Shown here piece by piece: positions 16,695 through 24,781 of a stretch of DNA of 40,681 bases. Each line of letters begins with the position of its first letter. Positions within the stretch are counted from its first letter, which is position 1. Source of the stretch: Serratia sp. Ag1 (GTDB taxonomy: Bacteria > Pseudomonadota > Gammaproteobacteria > Enterobacterales > Enterobacteriaceae); the NCBI RefSeq assembly GCF_000743355.1, contig NZ_JQEI01000041.1, positions 1 through 40,681 on the forward strand. Reading direction: 5' to 3'. The translations under genes were made by a program, and so were the position numbers. The notes under the pieces are model-generated. The model was not told the origin of the DNA, searched no databases, and saw only the letters and a program-made list of their open reading frames with translations.

Positions 16695-17907
16695 TGGGTT
16701 TGTCCTCTTTGTTTAAATCGGTAATGTCTTTGGCAGGGTTGGCCGCGTTGACGCTGACCAGCATTTCATCCAGGCCTTCAACCGGGTTCATGTCCTCAAA
16801 GGCGCGTGCCTCGTTTCGGCTCATCCACCCATCCGTGATCGCGAAGTGGTAGAACTGAGCGCGCTCTTGCGGTGTGCCACGCAGCAGGCCAGCCAGGTTA
16901 AACCGGACGTAATACCCTGCAGCACGCTCGGCGGTGGTGAACAAACGGCGGTTAAGTTCCTGCTCCCAGTTCACGATCCACGGCATCACTGTATGACGTA
17001 CAAACTGGATGGATTGCTGGGTGATATTGGAGAATGTTGCCTTTTCCAGATCGTTGATCATGTGCGCAGGGACGTTGAAAATACCCGCAATCTGTGAGCG
17101 GTTAATCTTCATCAGGTCGATCAATTGGGCATCAACTGGCGAAACAGTCAGGGCCTTGTAATCTAAATCAGCAGGGAGTAGCAGCGTTTTGTTTTCCTGG
17201 CCCCGCAAGGCCAGCGCGGCTTTCTGCCACATCTCCTTCAGCCTGGCCCATGAGTCTTTGTTTAACTCCCCTTTCACTGACACAATCCCGGCTGGCCGAG
17301 CGTTTCCGCTAAAAAAGTTACTGGTGTACTTTTGCCCGCTCATTCCCAACCCAATGGTTTCGGCATGCTGCAAGATCGGGCTGAGCCCCATTTTCTGGTT
17401 ATTGCCCAGCGCCCGGATGTGGATCATGTCGTGGGGGTTGATGGCAAAGCTGCCCTCCTCGTTGTATACCCCGTAGGTATAACGACCGCCGGTATTGAGC
17501 AGCGTGGTTTCCCACGGCATGCACGCATCAAGAGCAGTAACCTCCCCGCGCCGAGATCGAACAATCTTGGTGTAACCATTCCCCCACCCCAGTACATGCC
17601 GCTCTTTCAGTTCCCTCCACTTGTAGCTGGTCTGCCACACGTTAGGCTCATCATGCACCAGGTAAAAAACCGGATGATCTCTGCCCTGCTCCACTTTGTC
17701 GCCAGTCTTGCGCATTACGTGCAGCGGCATTTGTGCGATCGTGGATGACAGAACGTAAATACAGGCGTAGACCGCCGCCAGTTTCATGGAGGTTTCCGGG
17801 CTGACAAACACGTCACCTGCCCGAAACCCCAGATCAAGACTGTCGCCCGTGATCGGGTTGGCGGGATTTTCCAGCGACTCACTACGGAAAATGGCATCAA
17901 GTAGCAC
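16687..17907 (-). CDS. Portal protein (HK97 family)
   Basis: A 406-residue portal protein starting at GTG 17907, which has AGGAGG seven bases upstream. Family features include SMKLAAVYACIYVLSSTIAQMPLHVMR, EPNVWQTSYKWRE, NPHDMIHIRALG, then SRSQIAGIFNVPAHMINDLEKATFSNITQQSIQF and a C-terminal EARAFEDMNPVEGLDEMLV. It forms the dodecameric DNA gate of the head. It follows a 53-codon membrane protein gene that overlaps its start. Confidence 0.93.
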   Translation of the reverse strand: MLLDAIFRSESLENPANPITGDSLDLGFRAGDVFVSPETSMKLAAVYACIYVLSSTIAQMPLHVMRKTGDKVEQGRDHPVFYLVHDEPNVWQTSYKWRELKERHVLGWGNGYTKIVRSRRGEVTALDACMPWETTLLNTGGRYTYGVYNEEGSFAINPHDMIHIRALGNNQKMGLSPILQHAETIGLGMSGQKYTSNFFSGNARPAGIVSVKGELNKDSWARLKEMWQKAALALRGQENKTLLLPADLDYKALTVSPVDAQLIDLMKINRSQIAGIFNVPAHMINDLEKATFSNITQQSIQFVRHTVMPWIVNWEQELNRRLFTTAERAAGYYVRFNLAGLLRGTPQERAQFYHFAITDGWMSRNEARAFEDMNPVEGLDEMLVSVNAANPAKDITDLNKEDKPNE

Positions 17908-18058
17908 GTTTATTCCTCCTGGCCGCCGCCAGCGCAAACGCCAGCATTAAACCGCCACCCGCCATTAACGCGATGGCGGTACCATATTGCAGGTAAAGCC
18001 CTGCCACGAGCGAGCCAAAACCGGCCAACCCGCAAAGGTCGATAATGAGTGATTTCAT
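17897..18058 (-). CDS. Small membrane protein between terminase and portal
   Basis: A 53-residue protein. Its ATG overlaps the TerL stop (ATGA) and its end overlaps the portal start by 11 bases. Two hydrophobic stretches are visible ([19 protein letters not shown] and [20 protein letters not shown]), followed by a basic tail (RRNKRAT). Tiny membrane proteins occur at this position in several HK97-like genomes; no function is known to me. Confidence 0.75.
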   Translation of the reverse strand: MKSLIIDLCGLAGFGSLVAGLYLQYGTAIALMAGGGLMLAFALAAARRNKRAT

Positions 18059-19788
18059 AAGATTAATAGTTCTTCATCTGGGTCGAGGCTTGAGAGGAAG
18101 TCGCCGGGCTCATTCAACATGGCGCGGCCAATGGTCATAATCAGAGCGACTGCGCCGTCAATTTTGCTTGCGTCCAGTTCCTTTATCGGCTTGACGACAT
18201 CATCATTACCCGGCAAGAACTTGCCAATCACGTTACTGAGGCACCAGAGCATGATCGGGTTGCCGTCATGATGAAAACGCCCAGACTCGATCGCGGCCTC
18301 CAACTCCTTCATGGCGTCAGACATGTTGGTGTAGTTCTGAATGATCGTGATGGGTGACATGTTTTCATCGGCCAATTCATGCGAAATACCGGTTGCACCA
18401 AAGGGATCTATCGGCGACTCCTCCACGGGATTCAGGCGGTTAGCGGCCTTCGCCTCCTCCAGAATGTAACGGTAGTCAACCTCAGCCCCCTCCGTGACGG
18501 AAAGCAACTTCATTTCCACCCACTTCTGAAAGCGCTCAGCCGTTCGCCGATCTTCAATTTTTTCGACGCTATACACGGTGTCATAGGGCACCCAAAAGCG
18601 CGGGCAAATACTGTAGTAATGCCGCTTGCCATCAATCTCGCGGGTAAACAGGCGCGCCATGCTGTTCATGTCGAGCTTGCGCGCCAGGTCAAACCCCAGG
18701 ATGCAGGGCTGCCCCTCGAACTGCTCCAGCGTCAGCGTGGTATCTTCACAGCGTTTCAGGCTGACCAGATTGAAAAACGCATTTCGGGCCGACACCCAAA
18801 TATTCAGATGCTTGGTTTTGAATGGTCCAGCCAATCTGGCGTTATTGATCGCACGCTGCTGCTGACTAAGCAGAAAATCCCGGTAGACTGACACTCCCAT
18901 ATTGGGGTTGGCCTTTTCCAGCGCCGCGGGCTTCGTCCAGTCATCACCCTCATCAACGGTGTAAATGATGCCAAACAGCTCATCGTTAGGTACCGTGCCA
19001 TTGAGCATTTCAATCACTTCTCGGCGCTTGTCGTAACACGGCCCTTCAATGTTGTAACCTGCCGTGGTGATCGCCCACATCAGCGGTTGCCGCCGGGCAC
19101 CCATGCCGGTAAGCATGGTGGTATACAGCGCATCGGTCGGGTGCTCATGATACTCATCCACTATTGCCATACTGGGTGATGAGCCGTCGCCAGGGTTGCC
19201 GATCAGTGGTTCAAAACGAGCGCCATCTTCCGGCCGGTTCAGGTTTGAAGCGTTAACCTCTATCCCGAAAGCCTCCATCAACATCGGCGTGCGCTTGCAC
19301 ATCAACCGGGCTGGGCGGAATACTTCCCACGCCTGCTTTTCAGTGGTGGCACCCGAGTAAACCTCGGCACCAAACTCACCGTCGCAAGTGAAGCCATAGA
19401 GCGCCACCCCAGCCGAGATGGCCGATTTGCCGTTCTTGCGAGGGATCTCGGTGTAGACCTCACGAAATCGGCGCAGTTTGGTACCTTTATGCACCCAGCC
19501 AAACACCGCGCAGACAATGAAGAGCTGCCACGGCTCCAGTGTGATCGGCATGCGCTTATAGGCCCACTCCCCTTTTGTGTGAGGCAGTAGCTGGATAAAT
19601 CGCGCCGCCTGTTCTGCCAGGTCGCGATCGAACCGGTACCGGAACTTGCGGCCCTTCTCTTCTGCCAGATCGTCAAGGTGGCGCTGGCAGGCGCTGATAA
19701 CAAACTGGCACGCCACAATCTTTCCGCGCGCCACGTCCCGCGCATACTGATTAGCCGCGTTAACGTTGGGGTATGATTTTCTTGTCAT
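18055..19788 (-). CDS. terL: Terminase large subunit
   Basis: A 577-residue packaging motor. The ATPase half shows [13 protein letters not shown] (Walker A, about 115-128) and [10 protein letters not shown] (Walker B with catalytic Glu, about 206-215). The nuclease half shows [14 protein letters not shown] with the first metal-binding Asp. The C-terminal part ([22 protein letters not shown]) matches HK97-type large terminases. It pumps DNA into the prohead and cuts at the packaging site. It overlaps TerS upstream by four bases. Confidence 0.95.
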   Translation of the reverse strand: MTRKSYPNVNAANQYARDVARGKIVACQFVISACQRHLDDLAEEKGRKFRYRFDRDLAEQAARFIQLLPHTKGEWAYKRMPITLEPWQLFIVCAVFGWVHKGTKLRRFREVYTEIPRKNGKSAISAGVALYGFTCDGEFGAEVYSGATTEKQAWEVFRPARLMCKRTPMLMEAFGIEVNASNLNRPEDGARFEPLIGNPGDGSSPSMAIVDEYHEHPTDALYTTMLTGMGARRQPLMWAITTAGYNIEGPCYDKRREVIEMLNGTVPNDELFGIIYTVDEGDDWTKPAALEKANPNMGVSVYRDFLLSQQQRAINNARLAGPFKTKHLNIWVSARNAFFNLVSLKRCEDTTLTLEQFEGQPCILGFDLARKLDMNSMARLFTREIDGKRHYYSICPRFWVPYDTVYSVEKIEDRRTAERFQKWVEMKLLSVTEGAEVDYRYILEEAKAANRLNPVEESPIDPFGATGISHELADENMSPITIIQNYTNMSDAMKELEAAIESGRFHHDGNPIMLWCLSNVIGKFLPGNDDVVKPIKELDASKIDGAVALIMTIGRAMLNEPGDFLSSLDPDEELLIL

Positions 19789-20279
19789 GACGTGATCAAC
19801 TTAATGAAAGGGTTTGTGGATTTCTTTTGCCCGGCCAGGCCAATCAGGCGCTGCCGACTGCCAGGATCAAGGCCGAGCATGGCGCCGGTGCTGCTCATTT
19901 CCGATTCCTGCTCTTTTTTGGCTGTCAGTTGTGGGTTCTTTATTGGTCCACCCGTAGCGCCGGTCACGACGTTTCCCTGCTGGGCTATGGACTTCACCGC
20001 CCGGCGCCAGAACTCATACGCCACACACCAGCGCTCCAGTACCGCCAAATCAGTTACGCAAAGGATCCCCTGGCCGCAAAGTTCCTTGGTGGTCATCTGC
20101 CACATCACCGTGGCAAGGTGCAGCCCCTCCTCCTCAAACCACGAGGGCGGATCAGCACCTTTGATGGGTGTGAACACCGGCTCATCTTTGTTTAGGGCTC
20201 GTTTGCCTGGGTTACCGGCCAATTCCTTGCGGGCATTCGGTTTTGGTCGTCGCCCAGAACGGCCCGCCGTTCCGGCCAT
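19785..20279 (-). CDS. terS: Terminase small subunit, P27 family
   Basis: A 164-residue DNA-recognition subunit. It opens [30 protein letters not shown], the typical basic start of P27-type small terminases. A helical part with [24 protein letters not shown] follows, then [15 protein letters not shown] near the C-terminus. It works with TerL. HNH endonuclease genes commonly accompany this terminase type, as here. Confidence 0.92.
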   Translation of the reverse strand: MAGTAGRSGRRPKPNARKELAGNPGKRALNKDEPVFTPIKGADPPSWFEEEGLHLATVMWQMTTKELCGQGILCVTDLAVLERWCVAYEFWRRAVKSIAQQGNVVTGATGGPIKNPQLTAKKEQESEMSSTGAMLGLDPGSRQRLIGLAGQKKSTNPFIKLITS

Positions 20280-20373
20280 AAGCGCTCCAGATTAAATTTC
20301 ATTTTTCGCGGGTATAAAAATACGACGAGGCGGGCAGTACGGAAGGATGAGGGCTGCAGGGATTTTACCCCCC
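20280..20373. other. Gap between HNH and terS genes; candidate cos region
   Basis: These 94 bases contain no gene. In HNH-TerS-TerL phages the cohesive-end site normally lies in or beside this gap. A C7 run (ACCCCCCCTACCGCCCC) at its left edge and several short direct repeats are visible, but the cut position cannot be read from one sequence. The assignment is positional only. Confidence 0.35.
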
Positions 20374-20730
20374 CTACCGCCCCGACAGTCGCTCTCTGGC
20401 CGTCTTAGTCCGGTGGCAGGGGGTGCATAGGCTTTGAAGGTTGCCCCCTCTATCATCACCACCGCGCGCCACAGGTACTATGTGATCCACGCAGGTTGCT
20501 TCGGTTACCGCCCCTCTACGAAGACACTCCTGACACAACCCCTTATCACGCCTAAGAATACGCAGCTTGATACCATCCCACTGACTACCATAGCCGCGCT
20601 GGTGGCGGCTCTGTCCTGGCTTGTAATTACGCCAACCGTCGCCCTTGTGTTCACTGCAAAACCCACTGGAGTCCGTTGTGGTATTGCGACAACCACGCTT
20701 GCGGCATGCCTTGGGTGTCCTTGGTGGCAT
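20374..20730 (-). CDS. HNH endonuclease (packaging-associated)
   Basis: A 118-residue HNH nuclease. Cysteines C9 and C14 lie in an N-terminal knuckle, then RGYGSQWDGIKLRILRRDKGLCQECLRRG, the HNH core ATCVDHIVPVARGGDD and NLQSLCTPCHRTKTARE, with paired CxxC motifs binding zinc. In HK97-like phages this protein stimulates TerL cutting at cos. It is placed directly upstream of terS in the transcription order. Confidence 0.93.
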   Translation of the reverse strand: MPPRTPKACRKRGCRNTTTDSSGFCSEHKGDGWRNYKPGQSRHQRGYGSQWDGIKLRILRRDKGLCQECLRRGAVTEATCVDHIVPVARGGDDRGGNLQSLCTPCHRTKTARERLSGR

Positions 20731-20734
20731 GAGC

Positions 20735-20965
20735 TTAACTCACCACCGCAGCCGTACTGGCCGCAGATTCGGACTTAATCCAGCCAACGGTGGGCGGCGT
20801 GATAGTCACCCAGTCATCAACAACATGGCCCTGAGCATCAACAGCAGGAGCAGTCGGTGAATCAACCAGGCGCACCAGGCCTGACTTAACCTGCACCGTT
20901 ACCGTATTGGTGCCATCGGTAACCTTGACCCATGCAGCGGTCAGATCTAAAACTCGCGTCGCCAT
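20735..20965 (-). CDS. Small hypothetical late protein
   Basis: A 76-residue protein, MATRVLDLTAAWVKVTDGTNTVTVQVKSG..., with alternating hydrophobic residues suggesting beta structure. It ends two bases before the tail-fibre gene's downstream boundary and five bases before the HNH gene, within the late operon. It could be a small virion or decoration protein, but I do not recognise it. Confidence 0.7.
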   Translation of the reverse strand: MATRVLDLTAAWVKVTDGTNTVTVQVKSGLVRLVDSPTAPAVDAQGHVVDDWVTITPPTVGWIKSESAASTAAVVS

Positions 20966-20967
20966 AA

Positions 20968-22089
20968 CTATTCCTCTTCTTTGTTGGTGTTGATTACTGA
21001 ATCCTGGGGCTCTAGCGCCACTTCGGGCTGCTGGGTAGTCTCTGGCGCGGACTCAGTTTCTGGGGCTGGTTCTGGCTCGTCGCTTGCAGGCATCTCTACG
21101 CGCAGGTCAATCCAGCGGCCAGTAGGAATGTCGATCGGCTGGCCTTCCTTGTAGCCGGCAACAATGTTCTGTGCGAACTTCGGCGCGGTAGAATTGATGC
21201 GGTGGAAGGTCTTGATCAGCAGATCACCCGTCTCATCGACTTCATAATCCACCCAAAGCAGCGCCAGATCGTTATTGTCCTTTGGCAACCCAATTCCACC
21301 ATTCGGGCCACCCCACGCCGGATCGCTGTTAAAACCCATCACCCCGGAAACCCGGTAAACACCCTCGCTGATGCGCTCAGTTGTCACGTTCTGGCTTTGC
21401 TCGTTGAGTTCGCTGCTACCGTCACCGAACAGCTTGACGACCGGAGAGGCTTTCTTGATGAAGCCGTTGGCGTCTACTGTAGTATTGTAGTCACCCCAGA
21501 TGCTATACGATATTAATCCCGTCCCCGTTGACGCATCAGACAACCCCGTCCTCAGTCGCCCCTTTTGATCAACAAAAAGATAAGTGACCGTCGGGATTGC
21601 ATTACCATCGATAGGGATTGATATGGCGCCGTATGTCGTGGCGGTCGGGACGTTTATGCTCGCGGCAGTCAATCTGTACATCTTGTAGATATTCTGCAGT
21701 GCGTTCGCTTGATGTAATGCTGAACCACCAAGGCCATACTCACCAGCCTTAATCAACGCAGTAGTTCCAGAGTACACGGTGGAAGGGAAGACAACGGTAC
21801 CATCTGGCTTGAATTGCGCAGCATTTGCTGAGCCATTCCATCGCAGGTTTAGCTGCCCTGTATCGGTCTGCGCGTAAATCCCTCCTTTGTCAGCGCCGGA
21901 CTCATCGCGGAATCGGAGTAGTGTATTCGGCTTGCCCGCCGCTGCCTGGATCATTACCTCGCCATAGGAATACACGTTCGATTTAAAAATCACGGTACCA
22001 GCGATCACCTGATCTAGCGTCGCAGACTTTCTAACAGCATCTTCTAGCCCTACACCAACAAACTCAGTGCCGGGTTTAATTATTGCCAT
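20968..22089 (-). CDS. Second tail fibre-like protein
   Basis: A 373-residue protein starting at ATG 22089 (MAIIKPGTEFVGVG) with GAGGTGATAATT upstream. The N-terminal part resembles attachment regions of phage fibres. Residues about 240-330 (GVYRVSGVMGFNSDPAWGGPNGGIG, LALLWVDYEVDETGDLLIKTFHR, GRWIDLRVEMP) match the conserved C-terminal domain of several enterobacterial tail fibre proteins. A 45-residue acidic, Pro/Glu/Thr-rich tail follows. The gene lies far from the tail module, between lysis and packaging genes, which is unusual and suggests acquisition as a host-range cassette. Confidence 0.78.
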   Translation of the reverse strand: MAIIKPGTEFVGVGLEDAVRKSATLDQVIAGTVIFKSNVYSYGEVMIQAAAGKPNTLLRFRDESGADKGGIYAQTDTGQLNLRWNGSANAAQFKPDGTVVFPSTVYSGTTALIKAGEYGLGGSALHQANALQNIYKMYRLTAASINVPTATTYGAISIPIDGNAIPTVTYLFVDQKGRLRTGLSDASTGTGLISYSIWGDYNTTVDANGFIKKASPVVKLFGDGSSELNEQSQNVTTERISEGVYRVSGVMGFNSDPAWGGPNGGIGLPKDNNDLALLWVDYEVDETGDLLIKTFHRINSTAPKFAQNIVAGYKEGQPIDIPTGRWIDLRVEMPASDEPEPAPETESAPETTQQPEVALEPQDSVINTNKEEE

Positions 22090-22173
22090 AATTATCACCT
22101 CAAATAGAAAAGCCCCGGACAATGCCGAGGCTCTTGGTTGCTGTGTATCGGTACCCGCTAAATGCAGGCGCTA

Positions 22174-22434
22174 TTATTTCTTGCCGTTTTGCTCAGCCAT
22201 CTGTTGGTAAACCGGTGACGTGCCACCCGGCAGCGTTTTGCTTACCTCACGATAATGGGTTAGGCGTTCAAGAAAGTAATCGCGCAGGTGTGCAGGCTGC
22301 TGTGCCGCCACTTCTGCGGGTATTACTGGCATATTCATCCGCTCTTTATACGCAACGCCAGACGCCGCCATATCGACGTTTACCTTGTCCATTTCTTCTT
22401 TTGGCAGATTGCCGAGATTGTAAGATTGAGTCAT
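22174..22434 (-). CDS. Small hypothetical late protein
   Basis: An 86-residue protein with a strong ribosome-binding site (AGGAGG four bases before ATG). It begins MTQSYNLGNLPKEEMDKVNVDMAASG and is helix-rich and hydrophilic, with no recognisable domain. It sits between the Acb2-like gene and the second fibre. Given its neighbour, an anti-defence role is conceivable but unsupported. Confidence 0.78.
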   Translation of the reverse strand: MTQSYNLGNLPKEEMDKVNVDMAASGVAYKERMNMPVIPAEVAAQQPAHLRDYFLERLTHYREVSKTLPGGTSPVYQQMAEQNGKK

Positions 22435-22507
22435 AGATCCTCCTGTTGAGAGGATTATACAGCATTATCGATGGCGCTCATTGAGTGCCACCTGTGATGC
22501 TGGCAGA

Positions 22508-22792
22508 TTAGCTATCGGCATCAGGGCGAGCTACAGCCCGACATGCAGCCATGCACGCGGTTTGCATATCAGTGCGAGCAATAGCCAACCAGCGTAGTGT
22601 TTGCTGGCGCTCAAGCTCGCGATGACTGCCTCGCTCTACTGGCTCAGCAGAAGCGCACTCCACCAACAAATCGAGCTCTTTAATGAACAACTTGCTGATA
22701 TTCTTCAGGCGGTTCATTGCATCAATTTCGGCGTCATTCAACGTGCGATAACCCTTTACGGTGCTGCCATCTTGCGGTTTAGCTTCGTTCAT
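22508..22792 (-). CDS. acb2: Acb2/Tad1-like cyclic-nucleotide-binding anti-CBASS protein
   Basis: A 94-residue protein starting at ATG 22792 (GGGAG upstream). It carries the Acb2 pattern: VKGYRTLNDAEIDAMNRLK at the N-terminus (family GYR.L...EI.L.N..K), a long central helix, then RWLAIARTDMQTACMAACRAVARP, where the family ends in AVARP. Acb2 proteins form hexamers that sequester cyclic di- and trinucleotide signals and so block CBASS immunity. Length and motif order fit well. It lies in the lysis part of the late operon, so it would act during lytic growth. Confidence 0.85.
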   Translation of the reverse strand: MNEAKPQDGSTVKGYRTLNDAEIDAMNRLKNISKLFIKELDLLVECASAEPVERGSHRELERQQTLRWLAIARTDMQTACMAACRAVARPDADS

Positions 22793-22808
22793 TGGTTTCT
22801 CCCGGCAG

Positions 22809-23135
22809 CTAACTGCCATTGCGCTTATCTTCAATAGCCCTGATGCCCCGCTTATCCCGGTTGCACTGCCCTAGTAGCCCAATCAGTTCAGCGTTTAACG
22901 CTAAGCTATGGCTCCATGTCATTGCTGGGGGAATATCAGGGATTGGGGTGGTACTGGTTAACTCAGTGGGTAGCGGAACTGCTGGTACCGGAACGTACAC
23001 TGTTCGCGTAGTCCCGCAGCCTGTTAACTGCGCCAGCAGGCACAGGGCTATCAGCGCAAGCATCACCCGTAACAGCAGCTTTGATGTCAGCCTTGGCTCT
23101 CTGTGACTCCAGTGCGATCGCGTTTTTATCATCAT
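22809..23135 (-). CDS. Outer-membrane spanin (Rz1-like lipoprotein)
   Basis: A reading frame of up to 108 residues with a lipoprotein signal LLLRVMLALIALCLLAQLTGC, then a Pro-rich stretch (VYVPVPAVPLPTELTSTTPIPDIPP) typical of o-spanins. It overlaps the i-spanin frame out of phase by about 170 bases, the usual Rz/Rz1 nesting. The true start may be ATG 23135 or ATG 23063; the latter gives a signal peptide of conventional length. It fuses outer and inner membranes with the i-spanin at lysis. Confidence 0.8.
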   Translation of the reverse strand: MMIKTRSHWSHREPRLTSKLLLRVMLALIALCLLAQLTGCGTTRTVYVPVPAVPLPTELTSTTPIPDIPPAMTWSHSLALNAELIGLLGQCNRDKRGIRAIEDKRNGS

Positions 23136-23376
23136 GAGTGGCCTTTGCGATGTCCTGCATCAGATTGATAGTAGTGAGGATGTTACCGGTGATGGTTTCC
23201 TGGCTGGATATATCGTCCTGCACGGCGGTGTATTTTCCATGATAGTGAAATGCCAGCCAGCCGAGGCAGATAGTCACCAGTAGCAGGCCTATTAATCCGT
23301 ATTTGCTTATGCTGGCATTTCCACATGGGGCGCATCCAAAAACTTGGCCGGTACATCGCGCGGGTTGCCCGTCCAA
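22963..23376 (-). CDS. Inner-membrane spanin (Rz-like), start uncertain
   Basis: The frame shows SKYGLIGLLLVTICLGWLAFHYHGKY (transmembrane segment), then a long periplasmic helix (NLMQDIAKATHDDKNAIALESQRAKADIKAAV) and a C-terminal VPAGAVNRLRDYANSVRSG, a Rz-type layout. It lies directly after the endolysin and contains Rz1 in another frame. No ATG occurs in frame near the expected start. The coordinates use TTG 23376, which has no obvious ribosome-binding site and lies 70 bases inside the endolysin gene, so the actual start may differ. Confidence 0.7.
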   Translation of the reverse strand: MDGQPARCTGQVFGCAPCGNASISKYGLIGLLLVTICLGWLAFHYHGKYTAVQDDISSQETITGNILTTINLMQDIAKATHDDKNAIALESQRAKADIKAAVTGDACADSPVPAGAVNRLRDYANSVRSGTSSSATH

Positions 23377-23699
23377 GTAATACCGAAACGCAGTGGAACG
23401 CCCAGTTCCTTTCCTGCCTGGTGCATGGCATCAAGCACTGGCAGCCAGCATTTATAATCATTCCAGTCACCACCAACGGGAAAGAGATCCACCGCATGCC
23501 CGGTGATGTGGCGGCTGGCCATCGTCTTGCTTGCGCCTGCGGCCACTAACTGCTTTTGCCGCTCCATCGTGCGCTTACCTTCAATCACTGAAAAATCGAC
23601 GGTCGAAAGCTCCAGCGCCCGGCGCACCACTTTTACCAGCGCGGGGTTTACGCCAACAAGGTTGCCCTCGCTGCGTTGGCTGAATCTGAAATTAGGCAT
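23307..23699 (-). CDS. Endolysin, peptidase M15-type (L-alanyl-D-glutamate peptidase-like)
   Basis: A 130-residue zinc peptidase. It has the zinc motif SRHITGHAVDL (His64, Asp71) and the downstream HVE near the C-terminus (His125), with the fold's TVDFSVIEGKRTMERQKQLVAAGAS. It opens MPNFRFSQRSEGNLVGVNP, common to M15 endolysins of enterobacterial phages. It cleaves peptide cross-bridges in peptidoglycan. Lacking a signal peptide, it depends on the holins encoded just upstream. Confidence 0.92.
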   Translation of the reverse strand: MPNFRFSQRSEGNLVGVNPALVKVVRRALELSTVDFSVIEGKRTMERQKQLVAAGASKTMASRHITGHAVDLFPVGGDWNDYKCWLPVLDAMHQAGKELGVPLRFGITWTGNPRDVPAKFLDAPHVEMPA

Positions 23700-23991
23700 C
23701 GCTACCTCTCCTTACCTTGAACAACTGCACTACGTTGCCCTTTGCCCTCAACACAAGCAGGCAGAGCACAACGTTTATAAAAAGCTCGGCGGGGTCAGTA
23801 GTTCCCTCATATGCTCCCATCACAATGCGGAGCGTTACCGAACCGGTGGCAAACATCAGTCCCCACGCAAGGAACCCACCCCACAGGACGAATTCGGCAC
23901 CGTTTCGACGGAAAGAAAACAGGCGAAGAAAGATCACTGCGCAGACGACAGCATTAATCAACGTTTCTGGATCATGAGTTATCAGCATCAT
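23692..23991 (-). CDS. Holin family protein (three transmembrane segments)
   Basis: A 99-residue membrane protein with segments around 10-26 (ETLINAVVCAVIFLRLFSF), 36-56 (LWGGFLAWGLMFATGSVTLRI) and 67-83 (AELFINVVLCLLVL), then a basic tail. This matches the small three-segment phage holin family found before M15 endolysins. It overlaps the previous holin-like gene by 20 bases and the endolysin by eight. One of the two adjacent proteins may be an antiholin. Confidence 0.8.
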   Translation of the reverse strand: MMLITHDPETLINAVVCAVIFLRLFSFRRNGAEFVLWGGFLAWGLMFATGSVTLRIVMGAYEGTTDPAELFINVVLCLLVLRAKGNVVQLFKVRRGSDA

Positions 23992-24346
23992 CGCCCCCTT
24001 TTTTCTTTGCGTTTCTTTTGTTGATTCCCATCAACACGCCAAGTACGCACCCCGCAGCCAACAAAGCGCCAGCAGCATCGGCACCACGATCATAAGTTGC
24101 AGGGAGTGCCACAATTACTAATGCGGCAGCAGGTTTGTACATGGTTATCCCAGCAATGAAACTTCCGAGAGCCAGGATTAAGCGGGAACGAATGCCATAT
24201 TCCGAAGCGGATGCAACAAATAGGATTGCGCCAGCAAAAGCGCCCAGTACAACGTCTGCTGGTAGCCCAGCGAAAAACGTCATGATCGCTACCCCCGTTA
24301 CTGCTCCGCCTGCCACGGTTGTTGTTGTGGTAACAGGCTCTGCCAT
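23972..24346 (-). CDS. Putative holin (Thr-rich N-terminus, class I-like)
   Basis: A 124-residue protein beginning MAEPVTTTTTVAGGAVTGVAIMTFFAG. Hydrophobic segments lie at about 12-28, 32-46, 54-70 and 72-82, with another near 92-105 (GALLAAGCVLGVLMGI), and a basic, acidic tail follows. This resembles putative phage holins with MSEPxTxTxxAV openings. It is the first lysis gene, with GGAGC upstream of the ATG. The second holin-like gene overlaps it. Confidence 0.8.
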   Translation of the reverse strand: MAEPVTTTTTVAGGAVTGVAIMTFFAGLPADVVLGAFAGAILFVASASEYGIRSRLILALGSFIAGITMYKPAAALVIVALPATYDRGADAAGALLAAGCVLGVLMGINKRNAKKKGGDDADNS

Positions 24347-24394
24347 TTTTGCTCCTTTGTTCGTCGCTCGACGAACGCCGGGCGTTAGATATGA

Positions 24395-24415
24395 TAAAAG
24401 CTGCCTCAGGCAGCT
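24395..24415 (-). terminator. Weak terminator-like hairpin before the lysis genes
   Basis: AGCTGCC and GGCAGCT form a 7-bp stem with a TCA loop, followed by TTTTATC on the - strand. It lies between the accessory region and the first holin gene. It may stop transcripts from the ogr-like gene in the lysogen unless Q-modified polymerase reads through. Confidence 0.6.
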
Positions 24416-24493
24416 AATGATTTACATTCATGTTTTCAGATAAATAGAGAAGTGGTATTTTCTAAGCAATTAAACCAAAGGTGGGAGGGTAAT

Positions 24494-24730
24494 ATGTCAG
24501 AAAAGGCCATTAATGAGTTACGTAATAAGTTATCTATACAAAGTGAGGTGATAGAACATCTTCTCGTTCGATCTGAGTTATCCCTTCATCTTATCTCTGC
24601 GATCATACCCACAAGCCAGTTGGGTGCTGACCAAATAAAACAAAAAATTGAGCAGTTCAAATATGAATCACCACATATTAGCGCTGAAGTGCTTGAGATG
24701 GAGAAGCGTAAGTTGATCAAGAGCCTGTAG
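24494..24730 (+). CDS. Small hypothetical protein on the opposite strand inside the late region
   Basis: A 78-residue protein starting at ATG 24494 with GGGAGGGTAAT upstream; the frame is open further but this start has the ribosome-binding site. It is helical (MSEKAINELRNKLSIQSEVIEHLL, then LGADQIKQKIEQF). It runs against the late operon and is AT-rich, features of a self-standing accessory gene. I recognise no family. Late antisense transcription across it would silence it during lytic growth. Confidence 0.7.
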   Translation: MSEKAINELRNKLSIQSEVIEHLLVRSELSLHLISAIIPTSQLGADQIKQKIEQFKYESPHISAEVLEMEKRKLIKSL

Positions 24731-24781
24731 GTATCATTTTTCAAAATCAAAAAATACTTTGTGCAATTACCGCGTTCTTTA

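Noticed and set aside
18804-19745. Additional - strand frames inside the terminase large subunit gene
   Set aside because: They are out of frame with TerL, whose ATPase and nuclease motifs are continuous across the region.
23183-23497. Alternative - strand frame across the endolysin-spanin junction
   Set aside because: It overlaps two better supported frames; its product is basic and lacks a membrane segment, so it is not a better spanin candidate.
24452-24493. Upstream extension of the 24494 gene
   Set aside because: A strong ribosome-binding site sits inside this extension just before the ATG at 24494, so the shorter start is preferred.
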